8,530 nucleotides of DNA from CALXZG01 sp034184445 (GCA_034184445.1 JAXFZX010000081.1:1-8530), one strand, 5' to 3'. Positions 1 through 5,836 are shown, numbered from the stretch's first letter. Translations and numbers: made by a program. The notes: generated by a model from the letters alone, not told the origin.

Positions 1-53
1 CGTCCCGGAAAATCAATCGTTGTAAATGGGACGAGGCCGGCAGCCGTTAACAT
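1..53 (-). CDS. nrdG: Anaerobic ribonucleotide reductase activating protein, N-terminal fragment (cut by window edge)
   Basis: Only the first 17 codons lie in the window; they read MLTAAGLVPFTTIDFPG. This matches the usual start of NrdG-type radical-SAM activases (VPFTTIDFPG, normally followed by the CxxxCxxC iron-sulfur motif, which would fall outside the window). A ribosome binding site, AAGAGGGG on the minus strand at 67-60, lies 6 nt before the ATG and fixes the start. NrdG uses S-adenosylmethionine and a [4Fe-4S] cluster to abstract a hydrogen from the glycyl residue of NrdD. Here the gene directly follows the small glycyl-radical gene, with 19 nt between them, and is evidently in the same operon as nrdD. 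The identification rests on a short stretch plus context, but both agree. Confidence 0.85.
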   Translation of the reverse strand, partial: MLTAAGLVPFTTIDFPG

Positions 54-72
54 TGAATACCCCTCTTGATAA

Positions 73-258
73 TTAGACCGCTTTATCCATAGCGCAGGGG
101 CATGCATTTTCTTCGGTGAACCAAACGCGTTCGTCAAATTCACTCTTTTTACCCTTATTGAATTGGCTGTATGGGCGGAAATATCCCATAACACGTGTCC
201 AGCATTCAACCGGTTGACGAGAGGCTTCATTGGCTTCCAAAATTTCTTTATCTGTCAT
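73..258 (-). CDS. Stand-alone glycyl-radical domain of class III ribonucleotide reductase (split NrdD C-terminus)
   Basis: This 61-residue protein carries the motif CWTRVMGYFRP (residues 19-29), then FNKGKKSEFDER (33-44). That is the C-terminal glycyl-radical segment that normally ends a full-length NrdD; Gly25 is the expected radical site. Nothing else of NrdD is present. It has its own start with a strong Shine-Dalgarno sequence 6 nt upstream. It lies 17 nt after the nrdD stop, in a different reading frame, and 19 nt before nrdG. By analogy with the autonomous glycyl-radical cofactor GrcA/YfiD of pyruvate formate-lyase, it probably docks on the NrdD catalytic barrel and is activated by NrdG; this is inference. 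Two cysteines near the end (CPC, residues 53-55) are of unknown role. A simple frameshift of an intact nrdD is the alternative and is judged less likely. Confidence 0.88.
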   Translation of the reverse strand: MTDKEILEANEASRQPVECWTRVMGYFRPYSQFNKGKKSEFDERVWFTEENACPCAMDKAV

Positions 259-264
259 TGTTTT

Positions 265-271
265 CTCCTTT
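265..271 (-). promoter_or_regulatory. Ribosome binding site of the glycyl-radical gene
   Basis: AAAGGAG on the minus strand, 6 nt before the ATG at 258. It lies wholly in the gap between the nrdD stop and the small gene, and it is the main sequence evidence that the glycyl-radical segment is translated independently rather than being a frameshifted tail of nrdD. Confidence 0.8.
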
Positions 272-275
272 CTGA

Positions 276-2333
276 TTAGACAGCTTCTAATTCTTTTCGT
301 TTACGGTCAATCAATTCTTGATCGCAAAGCGGGCAGAATTTATGTTCCCCTTTTAAATAACCGTGCTTGGGGCAAATGGAATAAACCGGTGTCACAGATA
401 CATATGGCAAGCGGTAATTTTCCAAAACCCGGCGCACAAAATTTTTACAGGCCTCGGACGAAGATACCCGTTCGTTCATATAGAGGTGCAATACCGTGCC
501 ACCCGTATATTGGGTCTGTAAATCATCTTGATAATCCAATGCCTTAAATGGATCATTTGTAAATCCGACAGGCAATTGGGATGAATTGGTATAATAAGGT
601 GCTTCTTTGGTGCCGGCTTGAATAATATCCGGAAAGCGCTTTTGATCTTCACGCGCAAAGCGGTAAGTTGTTCCTTCGGCCGGTGTGGCTTCCAGGTTAT
701 ACATATTACCAGTTTCGGCTTGGAATTCAACCAACTTATTACGAATATGCGTCAACAATTTCTTGGCAAATTCACGGCCAAAAGGCGAAGCGATATTTTC
801 TTTATCGTTCGTAAAATTGCGAATAAGTTCATTAATACCATTCACACCTATCGTGGAAAAGTGACTGCGGAAAGTTCCGAGATACCGCTTGGTATACGGA
901 TACAGTCCCCGATCCATGTGTAAAGAAATGGTCTTCCGCTTAATTTCCAGTGAGGTCTTTGCCAATTCCAAAAGTTCATCAAGGCGTTTATAAAGGCCTT
1001 CTTCGTTCCCTTTATGCAGATACCCAAGGCGCGCACAGTTAATCGTGACGACACCGATTGAACCTGTTTGCTCGGCCGAACCGAAAAGCCCACCACCCCG
1101 CTTTTTCAGTTCCGTTAAATCTAAACGCAAACGGCAACACATAGAACGCACATCACTGGGTTTCATATCGGAATTTAAGTAGTTGGAAAAATACGGAAGT
1201 CCATATTTTGCCGTCATTTCAAACAATAAATCAATATTGGGCGACTCCCACGGGAACGAATCCGTGATGTTATAGGTCGGAATTGGGAAAGTAAAGGGAC
1301 GACCTTTGGCATCACCGTCACGCATAACCTCTAAAAACGCACGGTTAATCATATCCATCTCAGGCTGTAAGTCACCGAATTTAAAATCTTGAACTTCACC
1401 GCCGATGACTGGATGCTTATCCGCCAAATCGGCTGGGCATGTCCAATCAAAAGTTAGGTTTGTAAAAGGTGTTTGTGTTCCCCATCGTGACGGTACATTC
1501 AAATTAAAGATAAAGGATTGCATGGCCTGTTTGACCTCGGGAAAAGAGAGGTTTTCAATCCGAATAAACGGTGCTAAATATGTATCAGCAGATGAAAAAG
1601 CCTGAGCCCCTGCCCATTCGTTTTGAAGCGTACCAAGGAAATTGACCATTTGGCTAAATGCCGAAACAAGATGTTTGGGAGGTTTTGATTCCACTTTGTT
1701 GGGGACACCGTTAAAGCCTTCTTCAATTAAGACCCGCAGCGACCAACCCGCACAATATCCACACAACATATCCAAATCATGAATGTGATAATCCCCATTT
1801 TTATGCGCGGCCCCTATTTCCGGTGTATAGACATGATTAAGCCAATAATTTGCCACAACTTTTCCAGAAACATTTAAAATAAGGCCACCCAAAGAATACC
1901 CTTGGTTTGCATTGGCATTTACACGCCAATCTGACCGATCCAGATATTCGTTAATGGAAGAAATCGCATCAATAACCGCTTTTTTATCTTTGCGGGCTTT
2001 ATCGCGTTGCTCACGATACACGATATAAGCACGGGCCGTCTTATAGTAGTTGGAGGAAATTAAAACCTGTTCAACCACATCTTGAATTTGTTCAATCCCT
2101 GGGGCAATCGTATTGGAAAACCGGTATTTTAAGACTTTAACGACTTGTTGTGTCAACAACCAAGCCTCTTCAGATCCGAATTCAGTTGTGGCCTCACCCG
2201 CCTTAGTAATTGCTGCCGCAATACGCGATGCATCAAACGCAATACGCTCTCCATCACGTTTAATTACATCAGATAACGGCCCCAAATCAATCGGAGATAT
2301 ATTTTCTTCTTTATTTTGAGTGGTTTCCAACAT
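276..2333 (-). CDS. nrdD: Anaerobic (class III) ribonucleoside-triphosphate reductase, catalytic chain lacking the glycyl-radical segment
   Basis: This 685-residue protein reduces ribonucleoside triphosphates to deoxy forms without oxygen. An ATP-cone lies at about residues 21-115 (VIKRDGERIAFDASRI), the allosteric activity domain. The catalytic barrel follows, with YHIHDLDMLCGYCAGW (182-197; Cys191, Cys194), SRWGTQTPFTN (282-292), the adjacent cysteines MCCRLRLD (Cys399-Cys400, the probable finger loop with the thiyl-radical cysteine) and GSIGVVTINCARLG (424-437). A C-terminal zinc ribbon reads CPKHGYL then CPLC (Cys654, His657, Cys667, Cys670). The protein stops 15 residues after the last of these, where the family normally continues into the RVxGY glycyl-radical motif; that motif is in the next gene. 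The adjacent cysteines suggest a thioredoxin- or glutaredoxin-type reductant rather than formate, which is inference from memory of the subclasses. The start is supported by GGAAGGA 10 nt upstream. Confidence 0.95.
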   Translation of the reverse strand: MLETTQNKEENISPIDLGPLSDVIKRDGERIAFDASRIAAAITKAGEATTEFGSEEAWLLTQQVVKVLKYRFSNTIAPGIEQIQDVVEQVLISSNYYKTARAYIVYREQRDKARKDKKAVIDAISSINEYLDRSDWRVNANANQGYSLGGLILNVSGKVVANYWLNHVYTPEIGAAHKNGDYHIHDLDMLCGYCAGWSLRVLIEEGFNGVPNKVESKPPKHLVSAFSQMVNFLGTLQNEWAGAQAFSSADTYLAPFIRIENLSFPEVKQAMQSFIFNLNVPSRWGTQTPFTNLTFDWTCPADLADKHPVIGGEVQDFKFGDLQPEMDMINRAFLEVMRDGDAKGRPFTFPIPTYNITDSFPWESPNIDLLFEMTAKYGLPYFSNYLNSDMKPSDVRSMCCRLRLDLTELKKRGGGLFGSAEQTGSIGVVTINCARLGYLHKGNEEGLYKRLDELLELAKTSLEIKRKTISLHMDRGLYPYTKRYLGTFRSHFSTIGVNGINELIRNFTNDKENIASPFGREFAKKLLTHIRNKLVEFQAETGNMYNLEATPAEGTTYRFAREDQKRFPDIIQAGTKEAPYYTNSSQLPVGFTNDPFKALDYQDDLQTQYTGGTVLHLYMNERVSSSEACKNFVRRVLENYRLPYVSVTPVYSICPKHGYLKGEHKFCPLCDQELIDRKRKELEAV

Positions 2334-2373
2334 ATTGTGTCTATCCTTCCTTTTTTAATACTATATATTGTGG
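2325..2373 (-). promoter_or_regulatory. Tandem NrdR-box-like sites at the nrdD promoter and start codon
   Basis: NrdR, the ATP/dATP-sensing repressor of ribonucleotide reductase genes, binds paired 16-bp sites close to acaCwAtATaTwGtgt. On the minus strand, 2373-2358 reads CCACAATATATAGTAT (14 of 16 positions fit) and 2340-2325 reads ACACAATATGTTGGAA (12 of 16, left half perfect). The boxes start 33 bp apart, about three helical turns, close to the usual spacing. The upstream box contains the best -10-like sequences (TATAGT, TATATA); the ribosome binding site sits between the boxes; the second box overlaps the ATG. Binding would therefore block both the promoter and the 5' end. The match was scored by eye, and the nrdR gene is not in the window. 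Confidence 0.55.
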
Positions 2374-2383
2374 TTATGTCTTT

Positions 2384-2401
2384 TTTTCTGAATCCAGAAA
2401 A
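2384..2401. promoter_or_regulatory. 18-bp dyad upstream of nrdD, possible activator site
   Basis: TTTTCTG-AATC-CAGAAAA is a perfect 7-bp inverted repeat with a 4-bp centre. The half-site spacing resembles the FNR/CRP superfamily (FNR: TTGAT-N4-ATCAA), though the half-site sequence differs. It lies just upstream of the -10-like sequences inside the first NrdR box; depending on which is used, its centre falls at about -37 to -42, where class II activators sit. The local -35 region is poor, which would suit an activator-dependent promoter. No run of T follows on either strand that would make it a terminator. The regulatory role is inference. Confidence 0.35.
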
Positions 2402-2646
2402 CCGCAAAAAAAAGTTCCTGTCAATAAGAAAATTAATTTTTTTTTTTGAAAATAAGAATAGTTTATTTTTTGCCTTATTTTTTAGTTTGTTATTCGTGAA
2501 AAAATAATTTTGACAAAAAGTTTTTACATGTGAGTTAGAAACCATTTATTTAGATTTTAAATTGTCATAAAAATGTCATTTTATAGCTTGGTTATATTTT
2601 TTTTGCTTATTTTTCAGTCATAAAATATTATTTTGCGATTCGAATA

Positions 2647-2655
2647 TGGTATAAT
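2647..2655 (+). promoter_or_regulatory. Extended -10 promoter candidate
   Basis: TG-G-TATAAT, a perfect extended -10 element. No good -35 hexamer lies 16-18 bp upstream, which extended -10 promoters can tolerate. The 8-bp palindrome ATTCGAAT (2638-2645) abuts it on the upstream side. Transcription would start near 2662, about 170 nt before the lipoprotein gene, so this could be a second promoter for that gene or the promoter of a small RNA. No clear hairpin terminator is visible before the next promoter. Confidence 0.4.
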
Positions 2656-2775
2656 CCCAAATCCATTATTCCAAAACGAATCCAAAAGCTATCTTTCATC
2701 ATCTGTTTTTTTATTTGTTATTATATTTATTTTCAATATGTTGCTTTATTTTATAAAATATTATACAAAATTTTA

Positions 2776-2804
2776 TTGATTTCTGTACCATTTTATGATA
2801 TACT
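2776..2804 (+). promoter_or_regulatory. Sigma70-type promoter of the lipoprotein gene
   Basis: -35 TTGATT (2776-2781), 17-bp spacer, -10 TATACT (2799-2804) with an extended TG at 2796-2797. The start of transcription would be near 2811, giving a leader of about 22 nt that contains the ribosome binding site AAAGGGG. The 14-bp AT palindrome at 2747-2760 lies just upstream and could be an operator or simply AT-rich sequence. Confidence 0.65.
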
Positions 2805-2832
2805 CTTTTCGTCCAACAGAAAGGGGAATATA

Positions 2833-3120
2833 ATGAAAAAAATTATCTTGACTTTATCGGCTTGCGCATTATTGACTGCTTGCACCCATACAGAATATGT
2901 GGAAAAGCAAGATTGTCCGTCCTGCAATCCTCCGATTCGGCAATTTGAAGTTGTGACGGAATGTTCGGATTACAGAGATACCGCCTTGGGTGCTAATAAA
3001 TTTGCCCAATGTCGGTATTGCACGAATAAAATTTACTCTAATGGAGTAGATGTGACGGCTCAATTTTTTGGTAAGGGCACCGGAAAAAGAACCGCCAATG
3101 TACCCTGTGCTCACAGGTAA
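2833..3120 (+). CDS. Small cysteine-rich lipoprotein of unknown function
   Basis: This 95-residue protein starts MKKIILTLSACALLTAC, a typical lipoprotein signal peptide with lipobox LTAC, so lipidation and cleavage are expected at Cys17. The mature part (79 residues) has six further cysteines, at 28 and 31 (CPSC), 44, 60 and 63 (CRYC), and 92. These suggest disulfides or, less likely for an exported protein, metal binding. I do not recognise the family. The start at 2833 is chosen over an in-frame ATG 57 nt upstream because the signal peptide begins here, AAAGGGG lies just before it, and the upstream ATG falls inside the promoter. The gene is monocistronic: own promoter in front, terminator behind. 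Absence of a +2 Asp (residue 18 is Thr) favours the outer membrane by the E. coli rule. Confidence 0.85.
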   Translation: MKKIILTLSACALLTACTHTEYVEKQDCPSCNPPIRQFEVVTECSDYRDTALGANKFAQCRYCTNKIYSNGVDVTAQFFGKGTGKRTANVPCAHR

Positions 3121-3143
3121 ATTGCTTTAATTTAAGTAAATAG

Positions 3144-3177
3144 AAAGTCAGCTACCACATGGGGCTGACTTTTTTTT
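3144..3177 (+). terminator. Intrinsic terminator after the lipoprotein gene
   Basis: A 9-bp perfect stem, AAAGTCAGC (3144-3152) with GCTGACTTT (3164-3172), an 11-nt loop and a run of eight T (3170-3177). It begins 24 nt after the lipoprotein stop codon and separates that gene from the next unit. Confidence 0.9.
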
Positions 3178-3197
3178 GTATCAGTTTCTAAAAAAAA

Positions 3198-3226
3198 TTG
3201 CATTAAAAATATTTTTGTATTAAAAT
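3198..3226 (+). promoter_or_regulatory. Sigma70-type promoter of the MdoB-like gene
   Basis: -35 TTGCAT (3198-3203), 17-bp spacer, -10 TAAAAT (3221-3226). It lies right after the lipoprotein terminator, so the downstream pair of genes probably has an independent transcript starting near 3233. The region is very AT-rich, so chance matches are a concern. Confidence 0.5.
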
Positions 3227-3253
3227 ATATATCCTAAATGTGAGGTCTAATAT

Positions 3254-4693
3254 ATGTATACAAAATTCTTTTTATTTTTATTCTTTTTGATCCTTATAAG
3301 TGCTATTTCCATTGGCTATATTTTGATTTGGATGTTTTGTGCCATGGGGGATATGCCATTTGACAGAATTTTATTTCATGTGTTAATGCCTCTCAAAAAT
3401 GCTCCAACAGATTGGATGAGTAAAATATACATTCCCATTTTAGGAATCATCGTAACCAGTGCAATATTGTGGTATAGTTTGCGTAGATATACAAAGTATA
3501 GAAAAACAAAATGGATATGCTTTATTTCCATTTTTTGTTTAACTCTTATATTTGATGTCTATTTTGCAAATAACCATTTTTATATTTTGGATTTTGTAAA
3601 ATCCCAAATTGAAAGTTCTAATTTCATCACAAAACATTATGTAGATCCTAAATCAATAAAAATCAAATTTCCTGCCAACAAAAGAAATCTTATTATTTTA
3701 ATGGTAGAATCACTGGAATCATCCTATCAAGATGAAAAAGATGGTGGACTCTTCACAAAAAATCACATACCCGAATTAACAAAAATTGCAAAAGAAAATA
3801 TCAGCTTTTCACATTCTGAAAAAATTGAGGGAGCAATGGTTCCACCAGAAGCCGGATGGACAATTGCAGGAACTGTGGCTCAGACCGCTGGAATTCCGCT
3901 AAAACTATACGGAACAACATATACGAAAAATCTGGAAAGAATAGTGGACAATTCCATGCAACAATACAAATATTTCTTACCGGGAGTCAAAACATTAGGA
4001 GATATTTTATATGAAAACGGATATCGTAACTATTTTATACTTGGAACAGTGGCAGAATATGCAGGTAAAAAAAACTATTTAACCCAACATGGAGCCTATA
4101 CAATCCTTGATAAGGAAGTAATCAATAGAAAAAGTAAGGATAAAAAGGCTAATATTAATGATGAGGAATTATTTAAAATTATTAAAGAAAAACTTCCTAT
4201 TATAGCAAAAAACAAACCTTTCTCCGTTTTGATACAAACATTTGATACACATTGGGGAAAAAAACAGAAATTTGAAAAAGTTTCAAAACAAGTGGAGGAA
4301 TTTTATAATTGGATTAAAGAGCAACCTTATTTTAATAACACAACATTGATTATCGTTGGTGATCACTGTAATTTACAGTGGACAGAGTTTCGTAATATTG
4401 AAACAGAGGATTTTAGATACGCCGGCAATATCCAAAGAAAAGTTTATAATGCCTTTATTAACCCTGTAATTATTCCACAGAAAGAAAAATATAGAAAATT
4501 TTCAACATTGGATATGTTCCCAACTATTTTAGCTGCAATAGGTGCAAAAATAGATGGCAATAAATTAGGACTGGGGACAAATCTATTTTCTGATGAAAAA
4601 ACTTTATTGGAATTATATACTCCTGAGTATATGTTCACTGAGTTAAGGAAAAAAAGTTATTTATATAATTATAAATTTATGTATAAAAGGTAG
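3254..4693 (+). CDS. MdoB/LtaS-like phosphoglycerol transferase (alkaline phosphatase/sulfatase fold), short form
   Basis: This 479-residue membrane-anchored enzyme probably transfers phosphoglycerol, or a similar head group, onto a periplasmic glycan. Three hydrophobic segments (about 4-30, 57-75, 87-105) precede an extracytoplasmic sulfatase-type domain. Active-site features are visible: NLIILMVESLESSY (145-158; metal-binding Glu152), FSHSEKIEG (185-193), GWTIAGTVAQTAGIPL (201-216; nucleophile Thr203), DTHWG (331-335) and GDH (369-371). The stretches FSH, TIAG, GIPL, YFxxG and AGKxxxLxxHG match E. coli OpgB/MdoB as I remember it, but the protein is much shorter than that one (763 residues) because it lacks the long C-terminal extension. 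GAGG 8 nt upstream sets the start. The true acceptor is unknown; periplasmic glucan or a surface polysaccharide are possibilities. GC in sampled stretches is about 25%, well below the flanking housekeeping genes. Confidence 0.82.
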   Translation: MYTKFFLFLFFLILISAISIGYILIWMFCAMGDMPFDRILFHVLMPLKNAPTDWMSKIYIPILGIIVTSAILWYSLRRYTKYRKTKWICFISIFCLTLIFDVYFANNHFYILDFVKSQIESSNFITKHYVDPKSIKIKFPANKRNLIILMVESLESSYQDEKDGGLFTKNHIPELTKIAKENISFSHSEKIEGAMVPPEAGWTIAGTVAQTAGIPLKLYGTTYTKNLERIVDNSMQQYKYFLPGVKTLGDILYENGYRNYFILGTVAEYAGKKNYLTQHGAYTILDKEVINRKSKDKKANINDEELFKIIKEKLPIIAKNKPFSVLIQTFDTHWGKKQKFEKVSKQVEEFYNWIKEQPYFNNTTLIIVGDHCNLQWTEFRNIETEDFRYAGNIQRKVYNAFINPVIIPQKEKYRKFSTLDMFPTILAAIGAKIDGNKLGLGTNLFSDEKTLLELYTPEYMFTELRKKSYLYNYKFMYKR

Positions 4694-4701
4694 AATAAAT
4701 T

Positions 4702-5091
4702 ATGTTGTTTGGTGATAAATCAGAAGCTATTTTTGATATCTGGTCTTGTGAACATATTTTAACCGGTATAATGTTAACATATCTTTTAACCTTTTTATTT
4801 CCAAGAAAAAAATCAAATTTAGAGATGTTGTTGATTTTATCCTTAACTTGGGAATGCATAGAACATTATTTAGAAGAAGGATTATTAGGAAACACTATTA
4901 AAAATTGGTTCGCTGGGACAGAATATTGGGCTAATAGGATAATTGGTGATAATTGTATGATGATATTGGGATACTTTATTTATATAAAATGGAAGAAGTG
5001 CATTTATATAGCATTGTTTTTGGGCAGTTTATTCTTATATTTTCATTTAACCTCAACATCCAGTATGGATATACAAAAATTCCTGTTTTAA
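4702..5091 (+). CDS. Small integral membrane protein of unknown function, paired with the MdoB-like gene
   Basis: This 129-residue protein is not recognised. It has about four hydrophobic segments (roughly 17-33, 41-57, 80-95, 99-114). Polar residues lie in or beside membrane segments: His18, WECIEHYLEEG (50-60), then YWANRIIGDN (75-84). This pattern of Glu, His, Asn-Arg and Asp suggests a conserved functional site rather than a mere anchor, but that is inference. It starts 8 nt after the MdoB-like stop codon, with AAAAGG overlapping the end of that gene, so the two are probably translated together and may act in one envelope pathway. Its base composition matches its AT-rich partner (15 of 60 G+C at 4741-4800). 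Its stop overlaps the stop of the convergent downstream gene. Confidence 0.7.
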   Translation: MLFGDKSEAIFDIWSCEHILTGIMLTYLLTFLFPRKKSNLEMLLILSLTWECIEHYLEEGLLGNTIKNWFAGTEYWANRIIGDNCMMILGYFIYIKWKKCIYIALFLGSLFLYFHLTSTSSMDIQKFLF

Positions 5092-5765
5092 TGGTATTCA
5101 AAAATATGAAGGAATAGATGAATTTGATTTGATAACTCGTTGATATACATATATAATCCATCATATCCATGACACACATATGCCATTAAAAGACCATAAG
5201 TAATTAAATTTATCCCCGGTAAAAATAAAATTGTGAAAAGATATCCGGCTTCTTTAAAGTCTGTTTGATCCAAATGAATTTCATCCATTGTTGATATCAA
5301 ATGATAACCGGTCATGATACCTAAAATAATCCAATAGCCAGAGGGGGGCGTTTGTCCCATTATACCATAATATCCCCCTAGCATCATCACTATGGCTGCC
5401 GATGTCGGAAAAAAATACGGGGAAAGTGATATCAACCAATTGCCCCGACCAAAATAGGAAAAATATCCCCCCTGCCCGCGCTTTATGGTAATATCTTGGG
5501 GAATATGAAAGGTTAAAATTGCAAAAAGCATATGAGTCACTTCATGTTCCAAAATAGAAATGAATGATCCGCTTAATTTCGGTACAAGAAACCATAATAC
5601 AATTATCAAGCACACAGGTAAAAAAAATGTTCCCAAAACAGATACGGTTAAGCCATTATACAAAATTACTATATCCGTTTTAAGGGCGGGGAAAACAGCC
5701 AAAACCATCAATACGGCTATGGGCCATTTAATAAGTGCCAGAAAAAAATTTATATACTTTTGCAT
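5088..5765 (-). CDS. Integral-membrane zinc metallopeptidase-like protein with HEVTH motif (M50-like)
   Basis: This 225-residue protein has about five hydrophobic segments (roughly 8-26, 38-62, 110-134, 143-160, 175-197). The motif EHEVTH (73-78) at the end of the second segment is the HExxH zinc site of site-2-protease-like families. GNWLISLSPYFFP (108-120) resembles the NxxxxxxP-type second conserved region. The segment GYHLISTMDEIHLDQTDFKEAG (153-174) holds several acidic residues and could supply the third zinc ligand; the classical LDGG is not present. No PDZ domain is seen, so it is a minimal form. GGAA lies 8 nt before the ATG. It diverges from rmuC with a 71-bp gap and ends tail-to-tail with the preceding plus-strand gene. 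The substrate is unknown; regulated membrane proteolysis is the family role. Confidence 0.7.
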   Translation of the reverse strand: MQKYINFFLALIKWPIAVLMVLAVFPALKTDIVILYNGLTVSVLGTFFLPVCLIIVLWFLVPKLSGSFISILEHEVTHMLFAILTFHIPQDITIKRGQGGYFSYFGRGNWLISLSPYFFPTSAAIVMMLGGYYGIMGQTPPSGYWIILGIMTGYHLISTMDEIHLDQTDFKEAGYLFTILFLPGINLITYGLLMAYVCHGYDGLYMYINELSNQIHLFLHIFEYH

Positions 5766-5792
5766 CTTTTTGTTTCCAAATGCGTTAACTTT

Positions 5793-5801
5793 TGCTAAAA
5801 T
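5793..5801 (+). promoter_or_regulatory. Extended -10 promoter candidate for rmuC
   Basis: TG-C-TAAAAT with no good -35 at the optimal distance (TTGTTT at 5770-5775 would give a 20-bp spacer). The start of transcription would be near 5808, about 29 nt before the rmuC ATG. It is the only promoter-like sequence on this strand in the 71-bp divergent gap. Confidence 0.4.
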
Positions 5802-5836
5802 AAACCAAAAGACGGAAAAAGAAAAGGATTTTTTTA

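Larger units (their letters stand above)
2334..2832. other. AT-rich intergenic region between divergent nrdD and lipoprotein genes
   Basis: About 500 bp without a convincing gene. Next to nrdD it holds the NrdR-like boxes and the 18-bp dyad. The middle (about 2430-2620) is long T and A runs. A perfect extended -10 box occurs at 2647-2655, a 14-bp palindrome TATTTTATAAAATA at 2747-2760, and the lipoprotein promoter at 2776-2804. Short open frames crossing this region have no recognisable ribosome binding site and are dominated by Phe, Lys and Leu from the T/A runs. No tRNA or recognised riboswitch was seen. Confidence 0.6.

Noticed and set aside
230..923. Open frames on both strands overlapping nrdD (for example 230-547 plus, 476-730 minus, 618-923 plus)
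   Set aside because: They lie wholly or largely inside the confidently identified nrdD frame, and their translations show no family resemblance.
2449..2481. Possible hairpin AAAATAAG / CTTATTTT in the intergenic region
   Set aside because: The stem is almost only A-T with a 17-nt loop, expected by chance in such AT-rich sequence, and is not placed as a terminator of any gene.
2264..2545. Open frames crossing the nrdD start region (2264-2545 minus, 2316-2507 plus)
   Set aside because: They consist mostly of Phe, Lys, Leu and Ile from T/A runs, have no recognisable ribosome binding site and overlap the nrdD control region.
2701..2735. T-rich run after CATCATCTG as a terminator for a transcript from 2662
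   Set aside because: No complementary stem precedes the T run.
2776..2832. In-frame upstream ATG that would lengthen the lipoprotein by 19 residues
   Set aside because: It lies inside the promoter and would put residues in front of a perfect lipoprotein signal peptide that has its own ribosome binding site.
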